Shown one piece after another: positions 47,001 through 57,497 of a stretch of 64,000 nucleotides of DNA. The notes under the pieces were generated by a model. It was not told the origin of the DNA. It was given only the letters and a program-made list of their open reading frames with translations, and did not search any database. Position 1 is the first letter of the stretch; the number at the start of each line of letters is the position of its first letter. The DNA comes from Cyclina sinensis (lineage: Eukaryota; Mollusca; Bivalvia; Venerida; Veneridae): assembly GCA_012932295.1 (NCBI GenBank), contig JAAONU010000018.1, forward strand, positions 924,206 through 988,205. Reading direction: 5' to 3'. Position numbers and translations under genes: made by a program.

Positions 47001-47529
47001 GGGGGTGTATGTAGCAGAGGTATAATACGGCACTTCTACTCCCTTGCCTATCAGCTAGCTTTTATGGCGACGTGGTAGAGTGTCCGCTTAGTAATCGAAG
47101 GTACCCCGAGTTCAAACCCAGCTCGGGGAAGGTGGATTTTTCCGGGTTACAATATAAGTTGCAAGAACTTGCTTCCCAATTGATTTAAAATAAGTAAGTT
47201 TAAAATTTATAAAACTAAGCAGAAAGCAAAGAAGTACAAGTAACTTAGCTCCCTTTATTACTGCATGAAGTGTAATTCATAAAAAATATAATAACTAATC
47301 AGCCACTGTTTGACAATTATGAGATATCTGAATTATATCAATTAGAGTAGGTAGAACAGGTACTTACAGCCTGCTTGAAAAGCTGGTCTACAGTTGTGTC
47401 ATATCCACAGATAAAGTTGAGTATGTACACCCATATTCCAAGTGTGAAAATAAACTGACACTGTAAGCTGACAATCTGGCTGATAATGAGTACAGGATCC
47501 CAGACATTACTTCTAAATGTTCCCACCAT
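44078..47529 (-). CDS. SYS1: SYS1, Golgi-localized integral membrane protein
   Basis: SYS1 is a four-span membrane protein of the trans-Golgi that recruits the small GTPase ARFRP1 and so the ARL1/golgin pathway. Three minus-strand exons, 47529-47368, 44692-44622 and 44318-44078, join in phase to 157 aa (human 156). The N-terminus FRSNVWDPVLIISQIV matches human FRSYVWDPLLILSQIV. RTKQCLDFSVTCHF and EFLCMRTEIKAIPL match the conserved C-terminal half. Four hydrophobic segments are visible at about residues 12-42, 70-86, 93-110 and 114-134. I chose MVGTFRS as the start by family length. An in-frame ATG 12 codons upstream (47565) is possible. An acceptor-like site at about 47681 suggests a 5' UTR exon. 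Intron 1 hosts a cluster of mobile elements. Confidence 0.93.
44863..45085 (+). mobile_element. tRNA-Thr-derived SINE, second copy
   Basis: The head CAGTGGTAATGCACAGGACT followed by TGTAATCCAGGGGTCAC and the tail TTTCCGTATCTTGCACTACC match the element at 41225. It lies in SYS1 intron 1. Confidence 0.65.
45150..45765. repeat. Tandem cassette repeat, unit 157 bp, 3.5 copies
   Basis: GACCTTGACCTTGAGACACC occurs at 45251, 45408 and 45565, a period of exactly 157 bp. Other blocks are GATGAGGTGAACATCTGACC, CAAGTTTCATAAAAATCCTT and GAAGATACAGAGYGGACA. The array ends in GACGGACAGACGGACGGAC and a hairpin with CTCCCCCATTTTTAGGGGGAG. The left edge has TATGTCTCCCCCCAG. Overlapping minus-strand open frames (KLGSDVHLIKATC) are repeat products. 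It lies in SYS1 intron 1. Confidence 0.85.
45781..45946 (+). mobile_element. tRNA-like SINE
   Basis: AGCAGTGGTCAATGGGTTAG (box A-like) and GCTGGTTCGAATCTCACCAG (box B) are spaced as in a tRNA. They are followed by a tail without a gene. The acceptor stem does not close well, so a functional tRNA is unlikely. Confidence 0.5.
45947..46849 (+). mobile_element. Putative LTR of a retrotransposon
   Basis: The segment starts TGTAACGGGG and ends TTTGGTACA, the usual TG...CA termini. It contains a TATA box (TATAAAAG, 46017-46024) and AATAAA (46764-46769) followed by a GT-rich stretch, in the order expected for U3-R-U5. A primer-binding site begins one base after its end. No second copy of the LTR and no gag/pol is visible, so it is either a solo LTR with adjoining leader or a truncated element. 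Confidence 0.5.
46851..46893 (+). other. Extended primer-binding site complementary to tRNA-Thr(UGU)
   Basis: The reverse complement reads TGTAAACCAGGGGTCATGAG, then TTCGATC (T loop), and ends TGGGGGCTCCA. It includes the CCA tail, which is not encoded in animal tRNA genes. It corresponds to positions 76 down to about 34 of tRNA-Thr(UGU), about 43 nt, where ordinary binding sites use about 18. It directly follows the putative LTR and abuts the next element. Confidence 0.5.
46894..47151 (+). mobile_element. Miniature LTR element, internal region and 3' LTR
   Basis: It starts TTTGGCGCCCAACGTAAATA (binding-site-like) and has about 115 bp of non-coding interior with GAATTCGAGGACGAATTC. It then runs into the purine tract AAGAAGGAGGGGG and a 142-bp LTR (47010-47151) from TGTAGCAG to GGGTTACA. 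The LTR contains a tRNA-like module, GTGGTAGAGTGTCCGC and GAGTTCAAACCC, then GGATTTTTCC. The order and even the LTR length match the element at 23.3-24.4 kb. The 5' LTR is missing and replaced by the tRNA-Thr-like segment. Confidence 0.6.
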
Positions 47530-48503
47530 TCTTCCAAATCTTCCTCGAAACAAATTCTCTAACATACCACTTCAATAAATGGCTTCATTCAGAAAGGTGC
47601 CACAGCTTTATTATTCTGTCTGGACTGTTATTCACATTTCTTGAGCATGTAATCAGACAGCTGTAATAATAACTGAGTCAAACTGAAACAGAAAATAAAA
47701 TTGATGAATTCAGTACAATGTTTATAGAAGTACAATTTACTATCAAATTTGTTTTTGTTAAAAAGCATACAAAATGAAAAATGAGATAAAATTATTAGTT
47801 ATTTGAAAAATTGTAACTCTAAATCTCCAAAAATGTAGCAGAACACAGCTTCTAATATCAACAAGAAGTTTGGAGATTGACTAGTGCTTCATATCTACAT
47901 GTGCCTAGTAACCTTTGGAGTGATCCAACAGTTTACCTACCAATTCCTTTGCTGCAATTAGTGATCTTTAGTACATAAAACATATATACTTAATAGTTTG
48001 CTTACAGGTAATGTTTAAACTTAAGTTATTAAAAACAGTTTTAAACCATTTCTAAGCACTTGTTGCCTTTTACATTACCTATTATATTACCTATAATATG
48101 CTTATAAAATGACTGAATCATTCACATTATTTTTAAGTTACAAAATGACAACCTCTAGATTAATAAATCTCAAAAATGAATAAAATCTGTTATCTGCACA
48201 CTAACCAGTATAAGATTTCTTAAATTAGCTATGTAAAGATTGAAAAATAAATTAATATAAAATGCTCAAAGTCAAAGACTTAAAGAAATGCAAGTCTGTA
48301 TGTAAGAATCTTGATATACATAGGTTCCTCTTTAGCACTGTGATAGCTTAAATTCCAACAGATAAAGTAGCGATACACATTCTGGCAATATCAGTTGGCT
48401 CCAACTTGGGAATGTTTAAATTCCAGTTAGCCAATTTGTGGGTGACAACTTTATATTTTTGGCAGCATGAAATTCCCAAATACATCAAAAATATACCCAA
48501 ATA

Positions 48504-49116
48504 CTTCAACTTATTACTGCCAAAAGTCAGTACTGACTATACTAGACAGGGGCATGTCAGGAACATTAAAATTATAAAAGATATTAAATAACGAAGAAAA
48601 CAAGATTTTACTAAAGATCTTACTTAATCATTTATTTTGAATGTCCACTGATAAAAGCTGGCACAGATGGGGTAGCCTTAATCTCAGTCGGTAATTTGTT
48701 CCAGAGTCATATTGTCCTTGGGAAGAATTATAAGTCACTTCCAACAGCCTCGCTATTGGGTTAGCCCTTTAGCGACATGGTTGGAGTGTCTGGGAACGTT
48801 AGCAAATTAAGCAACATTATCTATGGATTGCACATGGATGTGTGTTGTTAATTGAGCTCAGAGGCTAGGTAACTACAATGGTAACAAGAAGCACAAACAG
48901 TTTCCTTTTCAGCAGGGAATATCCTTGGCTAGATAAATTAAAGATTAACATCATTTTAGTCTAATGATGGTTTAATCTAATTGATTTTTAGAAAAACATG
49001 ATGTCATTCAAGTCAACTGATTTATATAGTACAATTAACTTACCAAATTATTACTGCCAACAGTCAATACTGACTATACTAGGCGCCTGTTGACTTTTGG
49101 CAGTAATAAGTTGAAG
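48504..49116. repeat. Fold-back element with 26-bp perfect terminal inverted repeats
   Basis: The 26 bases at 48504-48529 (CTTCAACTTATTACTGCCAA...) recur exactly inverted at 49091-49116. The right end additionally carries a direct partial copy (ACTGCCAACAGTCAATACTG, 49048 on) beside the inverted one, giving a local hairpin. The interior is non-coding apart from a LINE relic. The structure fits a non-autonomous DNA transposon or fold-back element. Confidence 0.6.
48632..48740 (-). pseudogene. Reverse transcriptase C-terminal relic (non-LTR retrotransposon)
   Basis: Minus-strand translation gives FFPRTI, a stop, then LWNKLPTEIKATPSVPAFIS and a terminal stop at 48632. This FFPRT..LWN(K/S)LP pattern is the conserved end of Jockey/CR1/L2-type reverse transcriptases, as in the fragment at 23541. 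Only about 35 codons survive and one in-frame TGA interrupts them. Confidence 0.65.
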
Positions 49117-49304
49117 CTGAATTAATGTAGTACGAGACTCTTTGGGTACGAAAATACCAACAAAAAAAGTTTTACAACACAGCTAGATAAAAGACACATT
49201 GTAAGTTGATTACCATACACGAAAACTTACAACTTTGTTTAACTTATTCAAACAAAACTCTCTCTAACGAATCTGGAAATGCGTAAATTAATTTACACAT
49301 CAGT

Positions 49305-49360
49305 GTGTGATCTGCGTCGATAAGCGATTATGTAAATCTTTTTTAAGACGCAGATTACAC
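49305..49360. other. Hairpin, 14-bp arms
   Basis: GTGTGATCTGCGTC (49305-49318) and GACGCAGATTACAC (49347-49360) pair at 13 of 14 positions around a 28-nt loop. It lies about 1.8 kb upstream of SYS1. Function unknown. Confidence 0.5.
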
Positions 49361-51567
49361 CCGGCAAAGAACCTAAAGGAATTAAACACCAAAAGGAACT
49401 CCAGCTTTCTGCCATCGTTATAACATTAGCTTTTTTTCAGTTAGATTTAGTAACGAAATTTATTCTTTTTGAAATATAACTGTCTTAATTTATTGTTGTA
49501 CAGTCATTTGTTGGCTCTAAATGGAAACTTTGTTTAAAGCTTATTGTAATGTGCATACAAATGAGTCTCTATAAATTCAGTTAAATATCTTGGTGATTTA
49601 TTTGATAATGACCTGTCTCTGTTTCATCAGTTGTTAAACGCACTGTTAGAAAAGTCAGTACCAGATTGATTGATTTTGTACAGTGAAATTGACAGTTTAA
49701 AATAAGAACCCATGAGAATATTGTGCAAGTCTATTCATCCACAGTTGCTTATAACAGTTATGTTGGATAGCTGAATATAGACAGTAAGATAAAACAGATG
49801 AGTCTGATGCAAACTTAAAGATTTTTTCATAACAAATGTCCATCTTCTATGCATGATGATTTTAATTTGTCTTTAAGACTCATTCTTATAGTTGTAGGCA
49901 TAGCTTAGACAATGTTTATAGTTTTATTTCGATTACTTTTTTTATCAGGATAAGCGTAATTCGGAAAGCTGAGAACAAGATGATTTTTATTAAATATCCG
50001 GCTGTTATTTTTATCATGGCATTCATTTCTTATTAGGACCTCAATGGAAATAAGGCTTTGAAAATTATTTGGTTATTATGTGTTTTGAAATGCCCCTAAA
50101 TAATTATTTTTAGAATTTTAATGTTGTTAGTATGACAGACAGACAGATCGACAGACAGACAGACAGACATGACAGAACATGGGTGAAATACAAATAAGAA
50201 ATGTACATATAGAAACATAGGGACGGTAGACCGGTCATTGTGTAAAGTAAGAGTGGTAATATTAATATTTGTATAACAGATTAAATATTTGATGATAATA
50301 CACATTAATTAATGTTCGATGTTTGCAGTATATACAATATCTGAACTGTGATTTGTTTCTAGTTTCGATGACATATATAATAACAATGACGACGAAGAAG
50401 AAAACAACAACAACAAAATTTATATTGCATACAAGCATTACATTGCATTTAGCCACAGAATAAGAATGTATAGTGAAGAGGAAAAAAGAGAACGAAAGGT
50501 GCTTGATGAGATTCCTTTTAAGGCATACAAATATATATGAACAAATGGACTTCTTTTAAGCAGGTTTTACGACTGAATGTTCATATCTATCAAGTATATC
50601 TTTATTTATTTTACTATCTTGTAATATTTGCTGCAATTGTGATTCAATGGTTTATTTTGTATGTTAATACTGATTTTCTTTTTAAATGACTCAGAAGAAG
50701 ACATACATGAAAAACTAAATTCCTCATAAAAATGGGTCACCTTCTGCTTTTGATAAGATTTCTGATGGTATTTAGAAAAAAAACCTCTCCGATAGGGTCA
50801 TCATGATTGGACGGCTTACTTTCTTTACGTAACTTAGTTGGTTTCATACTTTTCTAAAAATATTGATTAAGGTGTGTTATAGTCCCTCTTAAAAGGTTTG
50901 CATAATGGTGTAATTGGCAATATTAACTTAAGTCTTCAAATTTTCTTTTCCTTTTCTTTTTGTAGATAGTTCTTAGCATTTTTAACTAACATATCTCACA
51001 AATATTCTAGAATTTTTTTTCGTAAGAAATGAGCAGCCATTCTACAACTGAGTATAAACCATTTATAAAGGGCAATTACCCACCAGAGTTGGTGGAACAC
51101 TTAAAACATAAATCTCATTGGGTTACTCCCCTTTAATAATACTTTTTCAGTTTGGGAGGCCGAACATTTGCTGATAACATTACAAACAAACCCTGAACGA
51201 GAAATGTATCGCGTGAGAAAAAAAACAACAACAACAAAAAAACTTTTTTTCTGTTTTTCACGAAGAGGACAACATTTTCTCAAATGACTAAAACCGAAAT
51301 TTAACGCATGTTATTTTTCTTCATAATGTTTACCAATCTTTTAATGCTTGAATAACTTATGTTTCTATGCATTTAGTTTATTCTACATTTCGTATTTCAC
51401 AAGTAAGGAGACAATCTAATAAAAATTGCACTAAACCGACAGAGGGAAAGTGAGTTTACTATTAGAGTTGATATTTTCTATGCACTACACCTCTGGTTTT
51501 AAGTTAATGTTTTTATGTTATTTATATTTGAGTTTTGGTTTGGAGAACAGGAAGATGCTCAAGAAAC

Positions 51568-51640
51568 TATAATAATAATAATAATAATAAAAATAACAAT
51601 AACAATAATAATAATAATAACAATAATGATAATAATACAA
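51568..51640. repeat. (AAT)n microsatellite
   Basis: Runs of AATAATAAT with AAC and GAT interruptions over about 70 bp. Confidence 0.9.
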
Positions 51641-52209
51641 ACACTGTTTAAAGGGTTTGTTATGAATGGAGTGGGACGCGGATATTTACTGTGAAGCACA
51701 GCAAAAATGCGTTAGAACTGCCTATACTATGCAACCACCAAATAAATTTCTTATATTATTACATTTCAAAAGGTTGCAAAAATTACACTGAAAAGGTTTC
51801 CTTCTATCATTCGTGTGTCATGACGTGTTCACAAGATGAGGAACTTCAGGACGCTGATTCATTTAGTAGAAATATTCTTGTGCATGTGATCTCGCTCCTT
51901 TTATTGTGCCAGAGTGCAGTTTGGTTTAGTGTTTTCAAACCGTAACACGTCACGTGCATGTGACATGACATCACACTTTAAGAAAACGCATTGTCTTTTT
52001 TATATATAGAACTCCAGCAATCAGACAGCAAGTTAAATCTTTGTAAATATATCAAGTTAGTTATTAACAGAATAACTATTATTTCACAAGATAATAAACT
52101 GAAAACGCATTCGTTAGAACTTCGTTCAGATACCATAATTTAGATGTGTTTTTTCAGATTAAAAAAGTCTTATAATCATAAATGCAATTTTGAAATTGTT
52201 CATTGTCCA

Positions 52210-52302
52210 CACAGGTACCAGACACAAAATCTTATTTTGACCTCTTCAGGCCATGTATGTAATATTAGAGGTCAAAATAGGATTTTGTATCTGGTACTTG
52301 TG
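52210..52302. other. Long near-perfect hairpin, 36-bp arms and 21-nt loop
   Basis: The left arm 52210-52245 (CACAGGTACCAGACACAAAA...) and right arm 52267-52302 pair at 33 of 36 positions. In a plus-strand transcript two of the three mismatches become G:U pairs, so the RNA stem is better than the antisense one. It could be a miRNA-like precursor, a tiny inverted-repeat transposon (MITE), or a palindromic duplication. Confidence 0.6.
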
Positions 52303-54650
52303 ATTTGCCATTATATATCATGTTATTTGATTTATAACACTGAATGTACTTTGTTCCATGTTTATTAGCGTGACTATGTTAATCACTTTGGATTGTATTT
52401 GTAACGAGATACATAGGTTACTGAAATAATCTATGTTCTGTTCTGTTCTGTTCTTGGCTTTCTCACATTATGCACATCTGACAGTGACTGAGAGAAGACA
52501 AAAATTTGGGTTTAGACAGATGCATGTGACGTAACAATAGAAAAAAATCTGCAACGGCAATTCTCATGCCAAAACCAGTACTTCTATCATAAAAAAACAA
52601 TAATAAAAGTAATTTTAAAGGATAAAAAAAACATACACACTTATACTCACAAAAAGAAAAGAAAACAAACCTGACAAGATCTTTTTTAGATTTTGTTAGC
52701 ATCGATTTTTGACATTTTATTTAAAAATTCCTTAATTTAATGTAACGTTATATTAGAATGTTTATATTTCTGTCTAAGAAAGTTGCCCCTTTTTATGGCA
52801 TAGTAATAATAACAACACCAAAAATAATGATGACGGTGTTAATGATGATAACATTAATGAAGGGTATCCTCAATTTAGTGAGAAAAAAACTGCGAACACT
52901 AGTGTAGGTATTTTAAAAGAAATTATTTATGTTTCAGAGTATTTCGACAAACACTGCCAGGCAGTCGGTGCTTGAAGAAAGATAGATTGATGGTGATCGC
53001 CTTTTTTATTCTATTATTGCAGAACCATTTTCAGAAAACTGCTGTCGTTTCTTTAGTAAAAATTCCGACAAAAATATTTTTGAAATGAAAATGTTGTCTA
53101 AAATATCATAGAAAGATTTATCTATTTACATAACACACAGCTGAATTTTAGTAATTCAAAGCCAAATCTAAAAATTACCAAGTTTCGTTGTATAAGTTAG
53201 TAATTGTAAAACTGTATACTCCTGAAATATTATACGTTTTTTTTTCTAGCGCTTTTATTAATTTATTTTTGATACAAGTAACGGGACCATTTCCAAGAAT
53301 GATGATTCCAAATTCTGACCAGTTTGGGATCCTATTCTCTTATATTTCTTCTACATCTGTTACTGAAAGTGAAACAATAGCTCGTCGATTTCTATAATTC
53401 CCTCAGAAGATTGATTTGAATAATTTTCATGTCCCGTTGGACCCCAAATTACGTCGAAAATATGCACGCGGAAGGCGATAGGCTCTGTGTAATTCCCTCA
53501 CTTGAAAATGGTTAAAACTACTCGGGTTGTTATCGAACTAGATCTGGCCCTTTGCCACTAAGATCGAACTCATCTCGCACGCTAAGTCCCTCTTACTCTC
53601 ACTGGCGCCATAAACGTTTAGTTAATTCCACGCGAGATACTGTAGTTTTGAATAATTTTGTGTTATACATATCTATTACCCAAAGAAAACTATAATGCGC
53701 TGTCCGGAATTCGTTATGGCGCTTATTTTCTTCAAATAAAGGTCTTAAGCAACTAAATTAGGAGGTTTATAAAGGTTTATAAAAGCTTGGTAAAGTTATC
53801 AAAATGTAGAAAAATAGCCAAAGCTGTTAGAATTATGGCCCGGAGCCTAAAATGATCTATGTTGTATGGAAATATAGCGTGAAGCTCTATGAATATTTAT
53901 AAGTCAGTGAGAAAATGGGGGTTTTTGGATAAAGTTTTATAGACTTAGTGGAGGCAACGGTGATTTTGGTACTTACTTTAGTTATAATTTGTCAATTTCT
54001 AGGACGTTTAATCCGAGACTTGATATATAGCACAATCGTTTTTGCAAATTTTGACGTTTCTGATGGATATAAAAGGCAAACATTTTGACTTCAGCAGTAA
54101 AGTTCACACGAAATGTATGAAATTTGTAAGAAGAATTTAGAAAATCTTAGATTAAACTCTATGTTTAAGTAGACGTTTTAGGACGCCCTTTGTCATTCAA
54201 AATTAGAGGGTTACAAACGCATTACACGAACCATTCTTTTTCGTCAATAAAATTGAATACTCTATATATTTCTTTTCTACTCTTAAATCCCAAAAAGTGC
54301 TACATCAAAAATTTAAATTTCGTTGGGTATGATACATGTATTAAGTTTCTTTTTTCCAAACCTGAAAAAAAATTGTGCGAAAAAAATCCATTGTGATGTC
54401 ATTTTTCTGTGCAAAAAGAATATCTATCTTGTGATGCAAACTGAAAATACAATGCATTAATCAAGTAGTCAGTAGATGTAAATACATTAAAATGCATTTT
54501 GATCCACTAAAATAATTTTTCTTTAAAAGAAGATAAATTTCTTCCTTCTGTTGATATTGTATGTGCCAAACTAGGCGGTGATATAGTTATATTTCAATAC
54601 CAGTGGATCCCCAGAGAGAGCGAGGCAATTATCGAGCTATCAGATTATAA

Positions 54651-54711
54651 CCAATCCAATGCGCTAGACCTCACAGTATCACGCGTTGCGGTTGGTTCGC
54701 CATCAACCAAT
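54651..54711 (+). promoter_or_regulatory. CCAAT-box cluster, candidate TBX20 promoter
   Basis: CCAAT occurs at 54651, 54656 and 54707, about 340-400 bp upstream of the TBX20 start. The patch is less AT-rich than its surroundings. NF-Y-type binding is inferred; no clear TATA box was assigned. Confidence 0.4.
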
Positions 54712-55046
54712 GGGAGGCTTTCACACAAAAAGGTGCGGAGTTAGAATGAAATTTGAGATGAATGTAAAAGATATACAACTTTACGTCAAGTGATTCTCCA
54801 ACATCTTACTAACAATCTGTCCCATGTTCTTGTCAAATTTTACAAACTTTTCTAAAATAGGATCTCAGGATATCTGCCTCTGCCATTTCTGTCGGATAGT
54901 GTACTGTTCTAATCCATGGAGAAACAAATTGATTGAAAAATTTTATTCGTAAAATATATACATGAAAATATTAATAAAACACTTTGCAAGTATTATGTGC
55001 TCTACTTAGAATATAACTGTGATATATTTAGATGAATATTTTAACA

Positions 55047-57497
55047 ATGGATCACACTTGTGAAGATTCTAATTCATCCACTGGGAGTTATCACGAGCGA
55101 AACAGTCCGCTGAACTTTTCAAAGTCACAATGTCAAATGTCGACAAAAGCTTCTGCTTTTTCCATAGATGCTTTAATTGGTAAAAGAACTCTTGAACAAA
55201 TGCAATCATGTGCTTTTCCGTCGGCAAGTAGTCCCGACGAAGAACCAGAAGACTGTGATTCGCCAAAGCAGGTGTGTTGTGACTCGCCGCCGGCAAAACG
55301 TGTTCGACATTCCGACGGGATTGCTTTAGCTCCATTAGGTCGGTATCTTACTTGATATGAAATTAGTGAAATTATAAATATCGAAGAATAATTATAATTA
55401 GAAACAATTCAATTATGTATATATACATACAGATATGTTTACTAACAATTTTATGTAACTATAAACGACTTTCTAAGAATATTGTATAAACCATTTATTT
55501 CCGTATTTAATATTACAGAAAATAATCCAGTAAACTATGCAAACAAAATATGCATGCATTGTAAAATTTATTAAAATAATATAAGTTCGTAATTTTTGAT
55601 ATCTTTTATTGATTGTGTAAATCATTTAATTTTGTGAAAACTATTCACCAATTTAAATATATAAATGAACACTTGTGTGTTATAACATTTGTATGGGAGA
55701 CGATCCTTTTATGAATAATGAAATTAAAAAGCTGGGGGTTTGAACTTTGATAAATGTATGAAAATAAATGCACTCAGAAAAAAAAGAAACAGAAGAAAAT
55801 ATCTGGGCTTACTTTATAAGTATTTTTATATCTAAATTTTCAAAAATGATTAGAAATCGTTCAACTGTTATACACGTAAAAATATTTTAAAAACGTATTC
55901 TTAATCTGATTAAACAATTTTGTTTAGGTCAGAGCAGAAAAAAATACTGGAGAAATCAGTACTTTACGCGTGACTATTTTTCTTTCTTTCTTTTTTTTCC
56001 CCCCAAAATACCGTATGTAAAATGATTTTTCTTATGTAAAAACAAAATATTGAGCAAGAATAGAACTCGGCATTTACTAAATAATACATATATAGTTAAC
56101 TCGTTAAATAAAAATAAAAAAGTATCCTAAACCCTAAAGGAACATAGAATATATAAAGCAAAGATGTTAGACTTTTAATATCAGTAAAGGTTGTCTTCGG
56201 ATATAAGTTTTCATAGTCATTAAAAAAACAAAAAAAGCTAAAAAGTCATCCGTCTTTGTGCCAGAAAAATAGTAGAAATATTTTTCGACACAAAATTACG
56301 GCACTTTTTTTAGTGAATAAGGGTGTGCTTTCTGTTTTTTTGTACACATGTAAAATATGCAAGCGATACCCCATGAAGCTTAAATTTCTATTAGCACAGT
56401 CGAACTTCTACCTTTTCCTACAAAAATTGTGAATAGATTTTACACAAATAATTGAATAACTTAAGATGAGTTTAATCAAACAGAGAAACAAAGTTGAATA
56501 AAATAATATCGATAATAGTAACAATATCGATAATAGTAACAATATCTATCTGATAGCTCGACAACAAATCTCCCGTGTAAACGGTCACCATTTACTATAA
56601 AATTATCACGAAGAAAATCTTCACAAACAATTACTTTATTTTGAAAATCGTCACATTTTGTGCGATACGCATCATTTGGTTGCTATGATATATTTTTGAT
56701 TATATCAAAAATGTTTTGAAAGAATCTAAGCATGCTAATGATATGGTAGATAGGAGATATTTGAATCATTGTCATATTTTTAGATGATTCACGGCCATTT
56801 TGTGTAACAAAATAACAATTAAACTGATAATTTGTAATGTAATTTGATTTTACACGATAAAAACATAAATGCCACTTTAGCTAAAGTCTTCCATGTAACA
56901 ATAAATTATTCTTTATCAAGTAAAACGTCCCACCTCGTACTAGCGTAGAAATTTGCATGATGTCCACTTTTGTCGTTAAATATTTTAGAATTCTAACCAA
57001 GACTGTGGAAAACTGTTCTATGGTTTTCATCTAAAGAATATCATAATTGTTTCAATTGATGGAACCAGTCCCAGTAAATGCAGCTGCAATTAAAAAACAT
57101 TGTCTTGCATTTTTACCTTCAGACACTTATGCTTTAGCTAGTATAAAATGTCGTATGCTAAAATATGTTGGTGAAGAAGACGACATGTTCCAATTAGTGA
57201 ACGACATTACTTTACCTCTGCAGAACGACTTGTCGAAACAGCGACATCACTGAGCTCCCAAAAAGCACCTAATTCGGAGGAACTTTCCAGCCCCAGAAAA
57301 GGGGACACGCCAACTCCAACCATCAGCATAAAGGAAGAGGAAGAGGTAGACCCTGAAGAAATTGACGTCGTTAGTCCAACAGCGTCACCGCCATGCTGCA
57401 AAGAATTAGCAGACGTAGAGTGTCGTCTGGAAACCAAAGATTTATGGGACAAATTTCACGAGCTCGGAACGGAGATGATTATAACGAAAACAGGCAG
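55047..57497 (+). CDS. TBX20: T-box transcription factor TBX20, first two coding exons
   Basis: TBX20 is a nuclear T-box transcription factor, best known in heart and motor-neuron development. Exon 1 (55047-55338) and exon 2 (57224-57497) join in phase 1. Exon 1 has the N-terminal motif AFSIDALIG, comparable to AFSIAALM of vertebrate TBX20 and to Groucho-binding eh1 motifs. A basic PPAKRVRH patch follows. Exon 2 carries an acidic stretch ([12 protein letters not shown]) and the start of the T-box, [20 protein letters not shown] then ITKTGR; human TBX20 has [18 protein letters not shown]. This form excludes TBX15/18/22 (LWKRFHEIGTEM). The ATG at 55047 has a good Kozak context (ACAATGG); 55032 is in frame but weaker. 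The next exon, expected to begin RMFPTIRV, was not found before 64000. Confidence 0.88.

Larger units (their letters stand above)
49361..54600. other. Gene-poor intergenic region upstream of TBX20
   Basis: No exon was recognised on either strand. The region holds (ACAG)n at about 50134-50170, (AAT)n at about 51570-51640 and a strong inverted repeat at 52210. Several less AT-rich patches (for example 53440-53640) could be regulatory, but nothing in them is identifiable. Confidence 0.4.

Noticed and set aside
57047..57253. 68-codon plus-strand frame before TBX20 exon 2
   Set aside because: It reads through the acceptor CTCTGCAG in the wrong frame for the T-box, so it is intron sequence.
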